Positions 41,062 to 49,915 of a stretch of 64,000 nt of DNA are shown here, piece after piece. The notes under the pieces are model-generated. The model had not been told where the DNA came from, did no database searches, and saw only the letters and a program-made list of their open reading frames with translations. The DNA is from Cytophagales bacterium (GTDB lineage Bacteria; Bacteroidota; Bacteroidia; Cytophagales; Spirosomataceae): positions 1 through 64,000 of the forward strand of contig RDXN01000050.1 in the NCBI GenBank assembly GCA_004292855.1. The letters are read 5' to 3'. How positions within the stretch are numbered: the first letter of the stretch is position 1; the number at the start of each line of letters is the position of its first letter. The position numbers were made by a program, and so were the translations under genes.

Positions 41062-41991
41062 CTAGTATCCTCGCCTTAAATCTACTAAATTTTCCGGCAC
41101 TTCGCCCTGTTCAATCCGCGCCAGGTTCCGTACGAACAGGTTTATTTTTCCCTCATCCTCAGTCTGTTGCCCCCCAGCGGTGTGTTGGGTCAGGACCACG
41201 TTGGGTATCGCCCAGAGCGGGCTGTCGGCGGGGAGCGGTTCCACGGCGGTCACGTCGAGCGCGGCCCCGCCGAGGTGCCCGCGCTGGAGGGCGTCGATCA
41301 GGGCGAGTTCGTCGGCGGTGTTGCCCCGGCCCACATTGGCAAACACACTGCCGGGCTTCATGGCCCCCAACACCTCCGCCGACACAAACTTGTCGACCGT
41401 ACCGGGCAGGCAGTTAATGAGCAAATCGGTAGTAGGTAAGGCGGCTAAAAGTTGCTCGTGGGTGTGAATCTGCGCGTCGGGGTTGGTGCGGGCCATCAGT
41501 TGGATGTCGCATTGGAAACCCGTCAGGATGCTCTGCACGGCCTGCCCAATGGTGCCCGCGCCCAGAATCACGACGCGTTGTTGGTGAAGGGTCCGCATGG
41601 TGTAGCGTAGGGGGGCACCCACCCAGCGTTTTTCGGCTTGCAACCGCGCCAACTCGTCGATTCGGCGGTAGAGGGCCAGAATCGCGGCCACGATAGTCTC
41701 AGCACAGGGCCAGGCAAAATAATCGCCCATGTTGGCAACGGGAATGCTCAGATTCAGATGGCTGTAATTGTTAAATCCCGCCGAATCCAGTTGCCAGAAT
41801 TTTAGATTTGTGGCTTGTCTCAGCCAGTCGGCGGGTGGGTTGCCCAGCAGCACGTCGGCCTGTTGCAGGGCTGTGGCCTGCTCGTCGGCGGTGAGTTCGG
41901 AGCGGAACATCAGGGAGTGACGCGGCTCCAGTTGTTGCCGGAGCGCAGTGCGATTGGTCTCCGACAGGGGTGTTTGAATGAAAAGAAGCAT
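41062..41991 (-). CDS. D-2-hydroxyacid dehydrogenase family protein
   Basis: The 309-residue NAD-dependent dehydrogenase has the Rossmann motif VILGAGTIGQAV near 140, a NVGRGNTAD segment containing the substrate-binding arginine, and the catalytic histidine in LTQHTAGG near the end. Family members reduce 2-keto acids or oxidise D-2-hydroxy acids (glyoxylate/hydroxypyruvate reductase types). The exact substrate is unclear. It ends 21 bases before the GMC oxidoreductase start and likely shares its transcript. Confidence 0.88.
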   Translation of the reverse strand: MLLFIQTPLSETNRTALRQQLEPRHSLMFRSELTADEQATALQQADVLLGNPPADWLRQATNLKFWQLDSAGFNNYSHLNLSIPVANMGDYFAWPCAETIVAAILALYRRIDELARLQAEKRWVGAPLRYTMRTLHQQRVVILGAGTIGQAVQSILTGFQCDIQLMARTNPDAQIHTHEQLLAALPTTDLLINCLPGTVDKFVSAEVLGAMKPGSVFANVGRGNTADELALIDALQRGHLGGAALDVTAVEPLPADSPLWAIPNVVLTQHTAGGQQTEDEGKINLFVRNLARIEQGEVPENLVDLRRGY

Positions 41992-42015
41992 AGGTGAGGT
42001 TCATTTAGCGACTAT

Positions 42016-42817
42016 TCAAGTCCAGTTTTCGTCGGTCAACAGGTTGTAATGGCGACCTTCGTAAAATTGGCTGAACTCGGTGTTGTTGGAGGCTGGAAAT
42101 TCGGCCAGAATTTGCTCTTTGAGTGCGAGTAAGATATTGTCGCCTAGTTCGATTCCGAACTTGCCTTGCAAAGCCCGCTCATACCACAACGACAAATCGT
42201 TCTCCGTAATGATGCTTTGAATCCGGGCCTTCCAGCCAATTTGATTGAGTCTCTGTCAGCATATCGGTCTTGTCCCCATTTATGCCAATAGTTACGAACA
42301 CCTCCATAGCTTCAACCAGAACCGAGAAGAGTGCAAATACCGTAATCTCATAAATCTTGTCGATGCTTCTCCGCAAGCCCGGATTGTGCCAGAACAGGTT
42401 GATAAATTGTAGAATATCAAACGTTTGGCGACCATGGTCGTTGAGGTAATCTAAGGCAGAAGTCATCTGCGAGAAGCGTTCTGTAAAACGCCGATAGATA
42501 TACGCTTCCACAATGCCCCCTTTGGCTCTGTTCTCCTGACCAAGTAGTGCTAAAAGGCGAGGTGAGATGGCGTTTTCATTGAAAAGGTCATCCTGATATC
42601 GAGCGGATGAGTTGCTGTTGCGACCCACAAACCGGGAAGTAACAGCATTGCGCCAAGCTTTTGATGTGTTTCTATAGGTTTCTAAGTTATTCAGATCAAG
42701 ACCGCCTTGCATTCGGTCGTGATATAGAATCTCAGCAATTTGGATGGGTTTGTACAGATGGACACGACTTTTTCGGATGAGATTGTCGAGGGCTTCTTTT
42801 GCTTCAGATACATTCAT
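42016..42817 (-). pseudogene. Decayed HaeII-like restriction endonuclease
   Basis: The first open frame (42817-42179) matches the N-terminal half of HaeII-type enzymes as I remember them: a KSRVHLYKPIQIAEILYHDR-like start, then YQDDLFNENAISP and RRSIDKIYEITVFALFS. Near 42250 the homologous sequence jumps to another frame: LNQIGWKARIQSIITENDL and on to DENWT with a stop at 42016. Family members have a long central segment with the nuclease centre between these two parts; it seems to be deleted. The result should be inactive. The start overlaps the methylase stop by 4 bases. Assignment to HaeII is from memory; the frameshift itself is plain in the sequence. Confidence 0.75.
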
Positions 42818-43779
42818 GCGTTGAGTGTTTCAAGCCAGCTCAGTTGTTTGTATTGGGCTGGTATGGTTTTGATAGTCCTAGTTTTAAGTGCCTTCATCAT
42901 CTGACCTGCAACAGCCTCGATGACTGGAACGGCCACACTGTTGCCCGTTAACTTTCGCATAGCCTGATAGCCCACAACAATCTTGAACGACTCTGGAAAC
43001 CCTTGCAAGCGAAGCATCTCTCGTGAGGTAAGTCGACGTTTGCCGTTCACCAGAAGGTAGTTGTAGGAAGCTCCTGCCCGAAGAGCGCACGAGTAGGGCA
43101 ATGCCGAAATATTGCCCCCCTTATTTTCGTGCCAGATTGAGGGTGTAACCGGTTTTTTTTTGAGGCTTAACAGCCTGCTCTGAATGATTTTCTCAGAGGC
43201 AATATAAGACGCGTCAACGTCCTCGTCAGCTTCCAAAACAGACCCCAGCGATTTGTAATAGCCTAATGGTTTTGGAAATTGAAAGGCTATATTTTCTCTA
43301 AAGCCAACAATAATAATCCGCTCACGCTTTTGGGGAAGCCCAAAATCTAACGCATTGAGAACCTTGATGTGTGTGAAATAACCAAGACTCGCTAACCTCT
43401 CCTTGATGACTGCCAATGTCTGCCCCTTGTCATGTGATTGTAACTGCTTCACGTTTTCCAGCATGAATGCGTGAGGTTTCTTTACGCGCAGGATTTCTTC
43501 GATGTTGAAGAACAGGGTACCTCTGGTATCGGCAAAACCCAGCGATTTGCCGATAATACTGAAGGGCTGACACGGAAAGCCACCAAGCAGAATATCGTGG
43601 TTGGGAATATCGTCGGGGGCAATCTGGGTAATGTCGCCCTGCGGTTTGTGACCGTAGTTAGCCTCATACATCTTCTGAGCATCAATGTCCCATTCCGAGC
43701 TGAAAACACACTCACATCCATGCTTTTCAAAGCCTAATCGAATCCCGCCGATCCCAGCAAACAAATCAATAATTTTCAT
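42814..43779 (-). CDS. DNA cytosine-5 methyltransferase of a HaeII-like system
   Basis: The 321-residue enzyme has the ordered motifs of C5 methyltransferases: FAGIGG (7-12), PCQPFS with catalytic C70, ENV (108-110), QKRER (150-154) and a C-terminal TGNSVAVPV. Length is near the family minimum. Because the adjacent nuclease looks like HaeII, the target may be RGCGCY; the recognition domain (about 175-255) cannot be read directly. With the nuclease broken, it now acts as an orphan methylase, so it could mark DNA or protect against incoming HaeII-type systems. A -7 box lies 40 bases upstream. The pair is AT-rich relative to neighbours. Confidence 0.93.
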   Translation of the reverse strand: MKIIDLFAGIGGIRLGFEKHGCECVFSSEWDIDAQKMYEANYGHKPQGDITQIAPDDIPNHDILLGGFPCQPFSIIGKSLGFADTRGTLFFNIEEILRVKKPHAFMLENVKQLQSHDKGQTLAVIKERLASLGYFTHIKVLNALDFGLPQKRERIIIVGFRENIAFQFPKPLGYYKSLGSVLEADEDVDASYIASEKIIQSRLLSLKKKPVTPSIWHENKGGNISALPYSCALRAGASYNYLLVNGKRRLTSREMLRLQGFPESFKIVVGYQAMRKLTGNSVAVPVIEAVAGQMMKALKTRTIKTIPAQYKQLSWLETLNA

Positions 43780-43819
43780 GCTTTACCCAATGAGCGAATC
43801 GTATAAATCGCACCGAAAA

Positions 43820-43827
43820 CAAAGATA
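43820..43827 (-). promoter_or_regulatory. -7 box for the C5 methyltransferase
   Basis: TATCTTTG on the minus strand matches TAnnTTTG exactly and lies 40 bases before the methylase ATG. No TTG is found at the usual distance upstream. Confidence 0.5.
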
Positions 43828-43886
43828 GGGCTAAATAAGAAACGCGGACGTTCGTACCTTACGCCCGCAAATCATTTCGCTTCACG

Positions 43887-44726
43887 ATGAAAAAAATTGT
43901 ATGCACGCTGGCTCTTGTCGCCAGCCTTGCCGGGGCTGCTGAGGCCCAAATCCGTACCCCAGGTGCCAGCCCGTCGGCAACCGTAATTCAGGGCGTTGGC
44001 CTGCAAAAAGTAACCATCGACTATAGCCGCCCGGCCCTGAAAGGCCGCAAAATGTTTGGCGATCAGGTGCCTTATGGCAAAGTGTGGCGCACGGGAGCCA
44101 ACATGGCCCCTAAGATGACCGTGGATGGCGAGGTAACTATTGCCGGAAAAACCGTGCCTGCTGGCACCTACGGCCTGTTTACCATTCCGGGTGAGAACGA
44201 GTGGACCATTATTCTGAGCAAAAAAGCCCAACAATTTGGGGCGTTCGATTACAAGGAGAGCGACGATCTGATGCGCTTCACGGTGAAGCCCGAGAAGCTG
44301 GGCAAGTCTGAAGAGTTTTTTACCATCGAGTTCACCGACTTTACGCCCACGGCGAGCGATGTAGCCATCCGCTGGGAGAACGCGCAGGTGAAGTTCCGTA
44401 TCAAAACCGACCCCGACGCCCAGATTATGGCCCAACTACAAGCCGAACTGGCCAAGCCCGACGTAAAAACAGGCGTGTACTCAGCGGCTGCCAACTACTA
44501 CTTCGATACCAACCGCGACATGAAACAAGCTCGCGAGTGGGCCGACAAAGTGGTGGCAGCCGACAAAAAATACTGGACGTACTTCCTGCGTGGTAAAATT
44601 GCCGCCAAGCAGGGCGACTGCCAAACAGCCCGCGCCGATGCCGAAGCCGGCCTGAAAATGGCACAGGAAGCCGGCGACGATGCCTATATCAAAAACCACA
44701 AGGGCATCCTGGCAACGTGCAGGTAA
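43887..44726 (+). CDS. DUF2911 domain secreted protein
   Basis: The 279-residue protein has a signal peptide (MKKIVCTLALVASLAGAAEA). The DUF2911 domain follows (about 25-170), with VTIDYSRPALKGRKMFG, PYGKVWRTGAN and AGTYGLFTIPGENEWTIILSK. The C-terminal part (about 185-279) is helical and TPR-like. DUF2911 proteins are frequent in Bacteroidota, and their function is not known. The gene is divergent from the methylase. Confidence 0.9.
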   Translation: MKKIVCTLALVASLAGAAEAQIRTPGASPSATVIQGVGLQKVTIDYSRPALKGRKMFGDQVPYGKVWRTGANMAPKMTVDGEVTIAGKTVPAGTYGLFTIPGENEWTIILSKKAQQFGAFDYKESDDLMRFTVKPEKLGKSEEFFTIEFTDFTPTASDVAIRWENAQVKFRIKTDPDAQIMAQLQAELAKPDVKTGVYSAAANYYFDTNRDMKQAREWADKVVAADKKYWTYFLRGKIAAKQGDCQTARADAEAGLKMAQEAGDDAYIKNHKGILATCR

Positions 44727-44778
44727 GCCAGGGCGATACAGGTAAACCGTAGCCTTGGAAAGCCAAACATTCAGTATG

Positions 44779-44821
44779 AGAGCCGGTTTAACGCCAAACA
44801 ACTGGGCGTTAAACCGGCTCT
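44779..44821. promoter_or_regulatory. 17-bp hairpin abutting the DUF937 start codon
   Basis: Perfect 17-base arms (44779-44795 and 44805-44821), with sequence AGAGCCGGTTTAACGCC and its complement, enclose a 9-base loop. The stem ends one base before the ATG at 44823. In an mRNA starting upstream it would hide the ribosome entry site. It may also be the terminator of the preceding gene; no T run follows. Confidence 0.55.
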
Positions 44822-44822
44822 T

Positions 44823-45728
44823 ATGGCACTCAACGTACTATCGTATCTGAACGAACAATTCTCATCGTCGGTCCTCGACCAACTGAGTACGCAACTAAAC
44901 GAAACCCCCGATAACACCCGCACGGCCATGAAAGGCATTTTGCCGGTCGTTTTGGGCGGTCTGGCAAATCGCCTGCAAAATGGCGGTGCCAACGAGGTTA
45001 TAACCGCTCTGAAAAATGGGCAATACAGCAAAGAAACCACCCCCCTCGATGCGGCCCAGGTGACCGATACCCGCGAGGAAACCCAGAAGGCAGTTGAAAA
45101 CGGGCGCGGGTTTATTCAAACCGTTCTGGGCAGTAACACTGAGTCGATTACGCGGGATATCGCCAATTTTAGTGGAATTCAGCCGGCCTCAGTAAGCTCG
45201 GCCATGAATTTGGTGGGGGCAATCCTGATGGGTCTTCTAGGACGGCAATACCGCGAAGAGGGCCTGACCGACTCCAGTCTTAGGACGCTCATCCTGGGGC
45301 AAACTGACGAGATGCGGGCCGCGCTGCCCGCCGGACTTTCTACTGCAGGCGAGTTACTGGGATTCGATAAGTTCCGTACACCAACCGGCCCCACCACCGA
45401 GGTGCAGGGCGTGGATCATTTCAGTGGAACACCCCTGAACCCCAACATCCCGAAAAGCACTGACGGCGACCGCCAAAAAGAAAATGTGCGTTGGTTGCGC
45501 TGGGCCATGATCGTGATGGCAATTCTGGTGGCGGGTATTATTATCCAAAAGTGCCGCCAACCCCAGGATAGTGTCAATGGAGTGTATACCGACACTACGC
45601 GCCGGGCCGAACCCAACGCCGTAGAGGATACCTCGACTAGTACGCGCCAAAACGTGGAGAAATCGAACGGGCAGGTAGGTGACTCAACCGTGCAAGGACC
45701 TGCCGGTCTTCGCGAACGCAACAGATAG
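44823..45728 (+). CDS. DUF937 domain membrane protein
   Basis: The 301-residue protein carries a DUF937-like region (about 1-175), seen as SYLNEQFSSSVLDQLSTQL, GILPVVLGGLANRLQNGG and LVGAILMGLLGRQYR. One membrane helix near 222-240 (WLRWAMIVMAILVAGIII) is followed by a hydrophilic tail. In related OmpA-like proteins DUF937 precedes a C-terminal peptidoglycan-binding domain; here only the short tail remains. Function is unknown. Confidence 0.83.
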   Translation: MALNVLSYLNEQFSSSVLDQLSTQLNETPDNTRTAMKGILPVVLGGLANRLQNGGANEVITALKNGQYSKETTPLDAAQVTDTREETQKAVENGRGFIQTVLGSNTESITRDIANFSGIQPASVSSAMNLVGAILMGLLGRQYREEGLTDSSLRTLILGQTDEMRAALPAGLSTAGELLGFDKFRTPTGPTTEVQGVDHFSGTPLNPNIPKSTDGDRQKENVRWLRWAMIVMAILVAGIIIQKCRQPQDSVNGVYTDTTRRAEPNAVEDTSTSTRQNVEKSNGQVGDSTVQGPAGLRERNR

Positions 45729-45766
45729 TATTAATTCTCACTGAATTACATAGGATAAGTACATTA

Positions 45767-45797
45767 TTGACACTAGTTAGGAGAAAACGTACTTTTG
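45767..45797 (+). promoter_or_regulatory. Promoter of the metalloprotease gene
   Basis: TTG at 45767-45769, a 20-base spacer and TACTTTTG at 45790-45797 form a full Bacteroidota promoter. The -7 box ends 36 bases before the ATG at 45834. Confidence 0.7.
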
Positions 45798-45833
45798 GGC
45801 GGAGTTAATTGTCCTACCCCATAAAGCCAGTTT

Positions 45834-47726
45834 ATGCGTTCTCTTTATACACTCATGCCTGTCGGCCTGATTATGGTCTTGCTGTGGGTAGGTTTGTCCG
45901 CAACTGCCGATGCACAAACCAGACCGACTTTGCCGCAGCGCGACTCGCTCAGTTGCGCAACCCCCTCGCTGACGCCTGGCCAACAGCAGGCGTTGGAGGC
46001 TCAAATTCAGTTGGCTCTCCAAATAAAACGAGCTTCGGGCGTGGAGAAGGTTGGCATGACCTACATACCAATACGCCCCCATATTTTTCGTCCCGCGAAT
46101 GGGGTGGGGGGTATGTCGCTCAACAGTTTGAACAATGTGTTGGCAATCACGAACCGCCATTTTCTGAATAACGGTTCGGGTATTCAGTTTTATTTCTGTG
46201 GCACTGCGCCCGACTATATTGATAATGACGCCCTGTTCAACGAATTCCCCGAGGGCAACGAGACCATAGTGAATGGGCGTGATGTTACGAATGCGCTGAA
46301 CACGTATTTCGTGCATTTTTTTGACCGGGTCAACTTGCTCGGCTACGCCAATTTTCCCGATAACAACCTGGAGTCGACGCGGAGCTATATTCGTACAGGT
46401 GCACTTTCCGACGGTTATATCGGCAACTTTGTACTCAATCATGAACTGGGCCATACCTTCAGTTTGTACCACACCCATCAGGGCGGCACAGCCACCCAAA
46501 CCCCTGAACTCGTTACACGAGGAGTAGGTGCAAATTGCTCTACGGCAGGTGATTATCTCTGCGATACCCCCGCTGATCCGCTGGGGCGAACCGGAGCGAC
46601 CACAGCCTTTTTGAACGGGTGCCAGATCTACACGGGCCAGATAACCGATGCCAACGGAGCCTTCTACAACCCGCAGATGAACAACATCATGTCGTATTAT
46701 GAAGGCTGCAACACGCAATTTACTGGTGGGCAGCACAATCGGATACAGGATGGCCTGACGGCCCGTCAGTCGGCAACGGCGTACTCGCTGGCTTGCGAAC
46801 CTACCAACGTGCCCGCCGTGACGAATATTGGCGCAACATCGGGGGTAGCCGCCGGGGTGGTGCTGACTTGGCAGGACAACGCGACCAACGAAATGGGCTA
46901 CCTGATTGAGCGGGCGTTTTCGGTCAATGGGACATTTATGCCGCTAGGAGGAGCGGGCACCAATGCAACTACCTTCACCGACCTGAGTGTTGGAGCCAAC
47001 ACCTCGTACGTGTACCGAGTTCGACCCTCTAACAGCACCACAGGCGGCATTTCGGGTGTGGTTTCGGCAACAGCCGGACGGCAATACTGTCGACCAACCT
47101 TCAGTCAGGGGTGTTCGGACGGAGACGGCCTGAACAGTTTCACGCTGAACGGCACCCTATTGAGTCAGAATACAGGATGTGCCACCAATTGTTACGACCA
47201 ATTCAACCGGCAAACAACACAGGTCTCTCTAGGTCAGGCGGTTACGGTGGGAGGGCATTTTATCAATACCGTTGACGGCGAGGGCGTTACGATCTGGGCC
47301 GACTTCGACCGGAATGGTACGTTTGAGGCCACCGAACAGGTTTATCAGACACCCGATTCAGTAACGGGCGTGTTCGGTGCAACGTTCTCTATCCCTGCCG
47401 CCACCACGCCCGGACCGCTGTTAATACGGGTGGCCGTCCAATTTAGGGATGCCCCCGGCTTGCCATGCGGCACCTATGTATTTGGCGAGACCGAAGACTA
47501 CCTCGTCAATGTAGTATCGTGTGCGATGGTCAGCACGCGGGCGGGCAATTGGAACGACCCAACGGTGTGGTCGTGCAATCGGGTGCCAACCATTGCCGAT
47601 TTGGTTGAAGTTCGGCATGCACTGACCATACCAACCAGCACAACGGGATCGGCTCGTCAGGTTAAGTATGTCGGGGGGGGGCGGGTCACGATGGGGGCCG
47701 GTGGGCGGTTGTTGATGGGCAATTAA
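45834..47726 (+). CDS. Secreted pappalysin-like (M43) metalloprotease with FN3 and GEVED domains
   Basis: The 630-residue protein has a signal peptide (about 1-28). The zinc motif is HELGHTFSLYH at 203-213; the family's usual glycine at 210 is serine. A Met-turn follows in NNIMSYYEGC. A fibronectin III domain (about 325-415) and a GEVED domain (about 420-560), with GEGVTIWADFDRNGTFEATE and GETEDYLVNV, come next. The protein ends in a short GNWNDPTVW domain rather than a recognisable type IX tail. A G9 run in the coding sequence at 47673-47681 lies close to the end. It probably degrades external proteins. Confidence 0.87.
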   Translation: MRSLYTLMPVGLIMVLLWVGLSATADAQTRPTLPQRDSLSCATPSLTPGQQQALEAQIQLALQIKRASGVEKVGMTYIPIRPHIFRPANGVGGMSLNSLNNVLAITNRHFLNNGSGIQFYFCGTAPDYIDNDALFNEFPEGNETIVNGRDVTNALNTYFVHFFDRVNLLGYANFPDNNLESTRSYIRTGALSDGYIGNFVLNHELGHTFSLYHTHQGGTATQTPELVTRGVGANCSTAGDYLCDTPADPLGRTGATTAFLNGCQIYTGQITDANGAFYNPQMNNIMSYYEGCNTQFTGGQHNRIQDGLTARQSATAYSLACEPTNVPAVTNIGATSGVAAGVVLTWQDNATNEMGYLIERAFSVNGTFMPLGGAGTNATTFTDLSVGANTSYVYRVRPSNSTTGGISGVVSATAGRQYCRPTFSQGCSDGDGLNSFTLNGTLLSQNTGCATNCYDQFNRQTTQVSLGQAVTVGGHFINTVDGEGVTIWADFDRNGTFEATEQVYQTPDSVTGVFGATFSIPAATTPGPLLIRVAVQFRDAPGLPCGTYVFGETEDYLVNVVSCAMVSTRAGNWNDPTVWSCNRVPTIADLVEVRHALTIPTSTTGSARQVKYVGGGRVTMGAGGRLLMGN

Positions 47727-47741
47727 CCCACGGCTGTTTTG

Positions 47742-47749
47742 TATCTTTG
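47742..47749 (+). promoter_or_regulatory. -7 box for the trypsin-like protease
   Basis: TATCTTTG matches the consensus and lies 25 bases before the ATG at 47775. The nearest TTG is 27 bases upstream, farther than usual. Confidence 0.45.
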
Positions 47750-47774
47750 CCGGATACGTTTTAGCCTATTTTTT

Positions 47775-48665
47775 ATGTTTGTTGACGCCATTGAGCGCAT
47801 TGATACCTTTACCCGCCCCGTACATTCTATTATCCGACTTTATGGCCACGGCGAAATTGTGCCCGGTAGTGCCACCTTGTTCTTCGTGAATGAAACGGGT
47901 TGTGCCGTCACTTGCAAACACGTTGCCGAACTGCTCATCAACGCCGATCAGATTAATCAGAACTACCGGACGTTTCAGTCTGAGCGAGGTACGCTGCTCC
48001 GAAACGCCAAACACACGTCGGCACAGTTACAGAGCCTGGAAGAACGATTTAAGATTAACCCGCAGAGTCTGATTCAGATCAAAAACTTGTTCCCTGATTC
48101 GATTGACCAGTTTACGGCCTGGAAATGGTTTCTGCACCCGGTTTACGACCTGGCGGTGGTGCAGTTTTCAGGTTTTACGAAGCGATTTTATAGCCAATAT
48201 GCCACCTTTGCCCGCGATAGTTCGTCGGTGAAACCCGGACGGATGTATTGCCGGTTAGGTTATCCGTTTCCCGACTTCAACAACTTTCGTTACAACGAGC
48301 AAGTCGACGACATCGAGTGGACGACAACGGGTCGCATCAAATCGCCCCGGTTCCCGATTGAGGGCATGGTGACCCGGCTCATGGCTGATCCCAACGGCAC
48401 GATTTCGGGGATTGAAATGAGCACGCCCGGTCTGCGCGGCCAAAGCGGGGGGCCGCTTTTCGATGAGCGGGGCCTGATTTACGGGATGCAGTCGGCCACA
48501 CGGCACCTACACCTGGGGTTCGACATTGAGGGCATGGATGTGCTGGTAAACAACCGCAAAGCAAAGGTCTCGAACTATCCGTTTTTGAATGTAGGCCTGT
48601 GCGTACACGTCGACGTGATTAAGCGGTATCTGACCGAGTGCGGTATCAAGTATTACGAAGCCTAG
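47775..48665 (+). CDS. Trypsin-like serine protease without signal peptide
   Basis: ATG 47775 gives a 296-residue protein with a full catalytic triad: H49 in TCKHVAELL, D125 in VYDLAVVQ and S224 in GQSGGPLFD. No export signal or membrane segment is seen, so it should be cytoplasmic. This is unusual for a trypsin fold and is seen in some regulatory and defence proteins. No effector domain is fused to it and its neighbours give no clear clue. Substrate is unknown. Confidence 0.83.
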   Translation: MFVDAIERIDTFTRPVHSIIRLYGHGEIVPGSATLFFVNETGCAVTCKHVAELLINADQINQNYRTFQSERGTLLRNAKHTSAQLQSLEERFKINPQSLIQIKNLFPDSIDQFTAWKWFLHPVYDLAVVQFSGFTKRFYSQYATFARDSSSVKPGRMYCRLGYPFPDFNNFRYNEQVDDIEWTTTGRIKSPRFPIEGMVTRLMADPNGTISGIEMSTPGLRGQSGGPLFDERGLIYGMQSATRHLHLGFDIEGMDVLVNNRKAKVSNYPFLNVGLCVHVDVIKRYLTECGIKYYEA

Positions 48666-48667
48666 CG

Positions 48668-48675
48668 TAAATTTG
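48668..48675 (+). promoter_or_regulatory. -7 box for the M20 deacetylase
   Basis: TAAATTTG is an exact consensus match, 20 bases before the ATG at 48696 and directly after the stop of the protease gene. The -33 part is not clear. Confidence 0.5.
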
Positions 48676-48695
48676 TAGCCCACAAACAGACAACC

Positions 48696-49781
48696 ATGAT
48701 CGCCCCCTCTGTAACGCTGTCTTCCCAACCAATCCTCACCGAAGCCGCCCTGACGCTGTTAAAGCAACTAATTGCTACGCCTTCATTTAGCCGGGAGGAG
48801 GGAAAAACGGCCCTGTTGATTGAATCGTTTCTGACCACTCAGGGCATTCCGTTCGAGCGAAAAAAGAACAATATCTGGGCGTACAACCGCCATTTCGACC
48901 CCGCAAAGCCCACTCTGCTGCTCAACTCCCACCACGACACCGTGAAGCCCAATCCTTCATGGACGCTCGACCCGTTTGAGCCGTTGGTGCAGGATGGTAA
49001 GCTGTTTGGTCTGGGATCGAACGATGCGGGTGGATGCCTGGTGTCGTTGTTGGCCACGTTTTGCCACTTCTACGACCGGCCCGACTTGCGGTACAATATC
49101 GTGATGGCGGCTACCGCCGAAGAAGAAATTTCGGGGCGTGAGGGGTTAGAGATGATCGTTGACGACCTGCCCCCCATCAGTTTTGCCATCGTTGGCGAAC
49201 CTACCGACATGCAGTTAGCCGTGGCCGAAAAAGGCTTGCTCGTGCTCGACTGTGTGGCCCACGGACGGTCGGGGCATGCGGCCCGCGACGAGGGCGAAAA
49301 TGCCATTTACAAAGCCATTCAGGACATTAACTGGCTCACAACCTACCAGTTTCCGAAGGTGTCGCCTACGCTCGGACCCATCAAGATGTCGGTAACGATT
49401 ATCAACGCCGGTACGCAGCACAACGTGGTGCCTGACGCCTGCACGTTTACGGTCGACGTGCGCGTAACGGAGCAATACACGCTGGAAGAAATTATCGAAA
49501 CCGTCCGGGCTAACATTCAATCGGAGGTGAAGCCGCGCTCTATCCGTCTGAAGCCCTCCAGCATCCCGGTCGATCACCCAATTGTGTTGGCCGGTCTCGC
49601 CCTGGGCCGCACCACCTACGGGTCGCCCACCACCTCCGACCAAGCCCTGTTGGATTGCCCCTCACTCAAATGTGGGCCGGGTCATTCGGGTCGTTCCCAT
49701 ACGGCAAACGAGTTTATCTACTTGCAGGAAGTTGAAGAGGGCATTGCGGGATATGTGGCGATGCTGGAACAGGTTTTGTAG
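48696..49781 (+). CDS. M20-family deacetylase, ArgE-like
   Basis: The 361-residue zinc hydrolase shows NSHHDTVKP (metal and catalytic region), GLGSNDAGGC, ATAEEEISG with the catalytic glutamates, VGEPTDMQLAVAEKG and a histidine in the dimerisation part (GRSGHAA). These are the marks of the ArgE/DapE group. In Bacteroidota close relatives remove the acyl group from N-acetylated citrulline or ornithine in arginine synthesis. No arg genes are beside it, so the exact substrate is inferred. Its TAG stop is shared with the repeat that follows. Confidence 0.88.
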   Translation: MIAPSVTLSSQPILTEAALTLLKQLIATPSFSREEGKTALLIESFLTTQGIPFERKKNNIWAYNRHFDPAKPTLLLNSHHDTVKPNPSWTLDPFEPLVQDGKLFGLGSNDAGGCLVSLLATFCHFYDRPDLRYNIVMAATAEEEISGREGLEMIVDDLPPISFAIVGEPTDMQLAVAEKGLLVLDCVAHGRSGHAARDEGENAIYKAIQDINWLTTYQFPKVSPTLGPIKMSVTIINAGTQHNVVPDACTFTVDVRVTEQYTLEEIIETVRANIQSEVKPRSIRLKPSSIPVDHPIVLAGLALGRTTYGSPTTSDQALLDCPSLKCGPGHSGRSHTANEFIYLQEVEEGIAGYVAMLEQVL

Positions 49782-49915
49782 TGCCGGCGGTCCGGCGATC
49801 CGGTTAGCAACCGGCACAGCCGTAAGGCTGAATATATCTGTCAAAGCGGTTTGCGAGCACTACCCTAAAAATATTGGCCTTCCGGCCATGCCGGTTACTA
49901 ACCGTCATTACTAAC
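49779..49915. repeat. Palindromic element R5 between convergent genes
   Basis: The stretch starts TAGTGCCGGCGGTCCGGCGA and holds hairpins CCGGTTAgcaACCGG and GCCGTAAGGC. It ends with ATGCCGGTTACTAACCG and ATTACTAACC. The left words match the inner part of the MITE at 21348 (GCCGGCGGTCCGTCG). Both convergent genes use a TAG in this element as stop: the M20 gene at its left end and the GldE-like gene at 49898-49900. Confidence 0.75.

Noticed and set aside
43887-44726. Search for tRNA or rRNA genes in gaps
   Set aside because: No stretch with tRNA-like arms and anticodon loop or conserved rRNA words was recognised in any intergenic gap.
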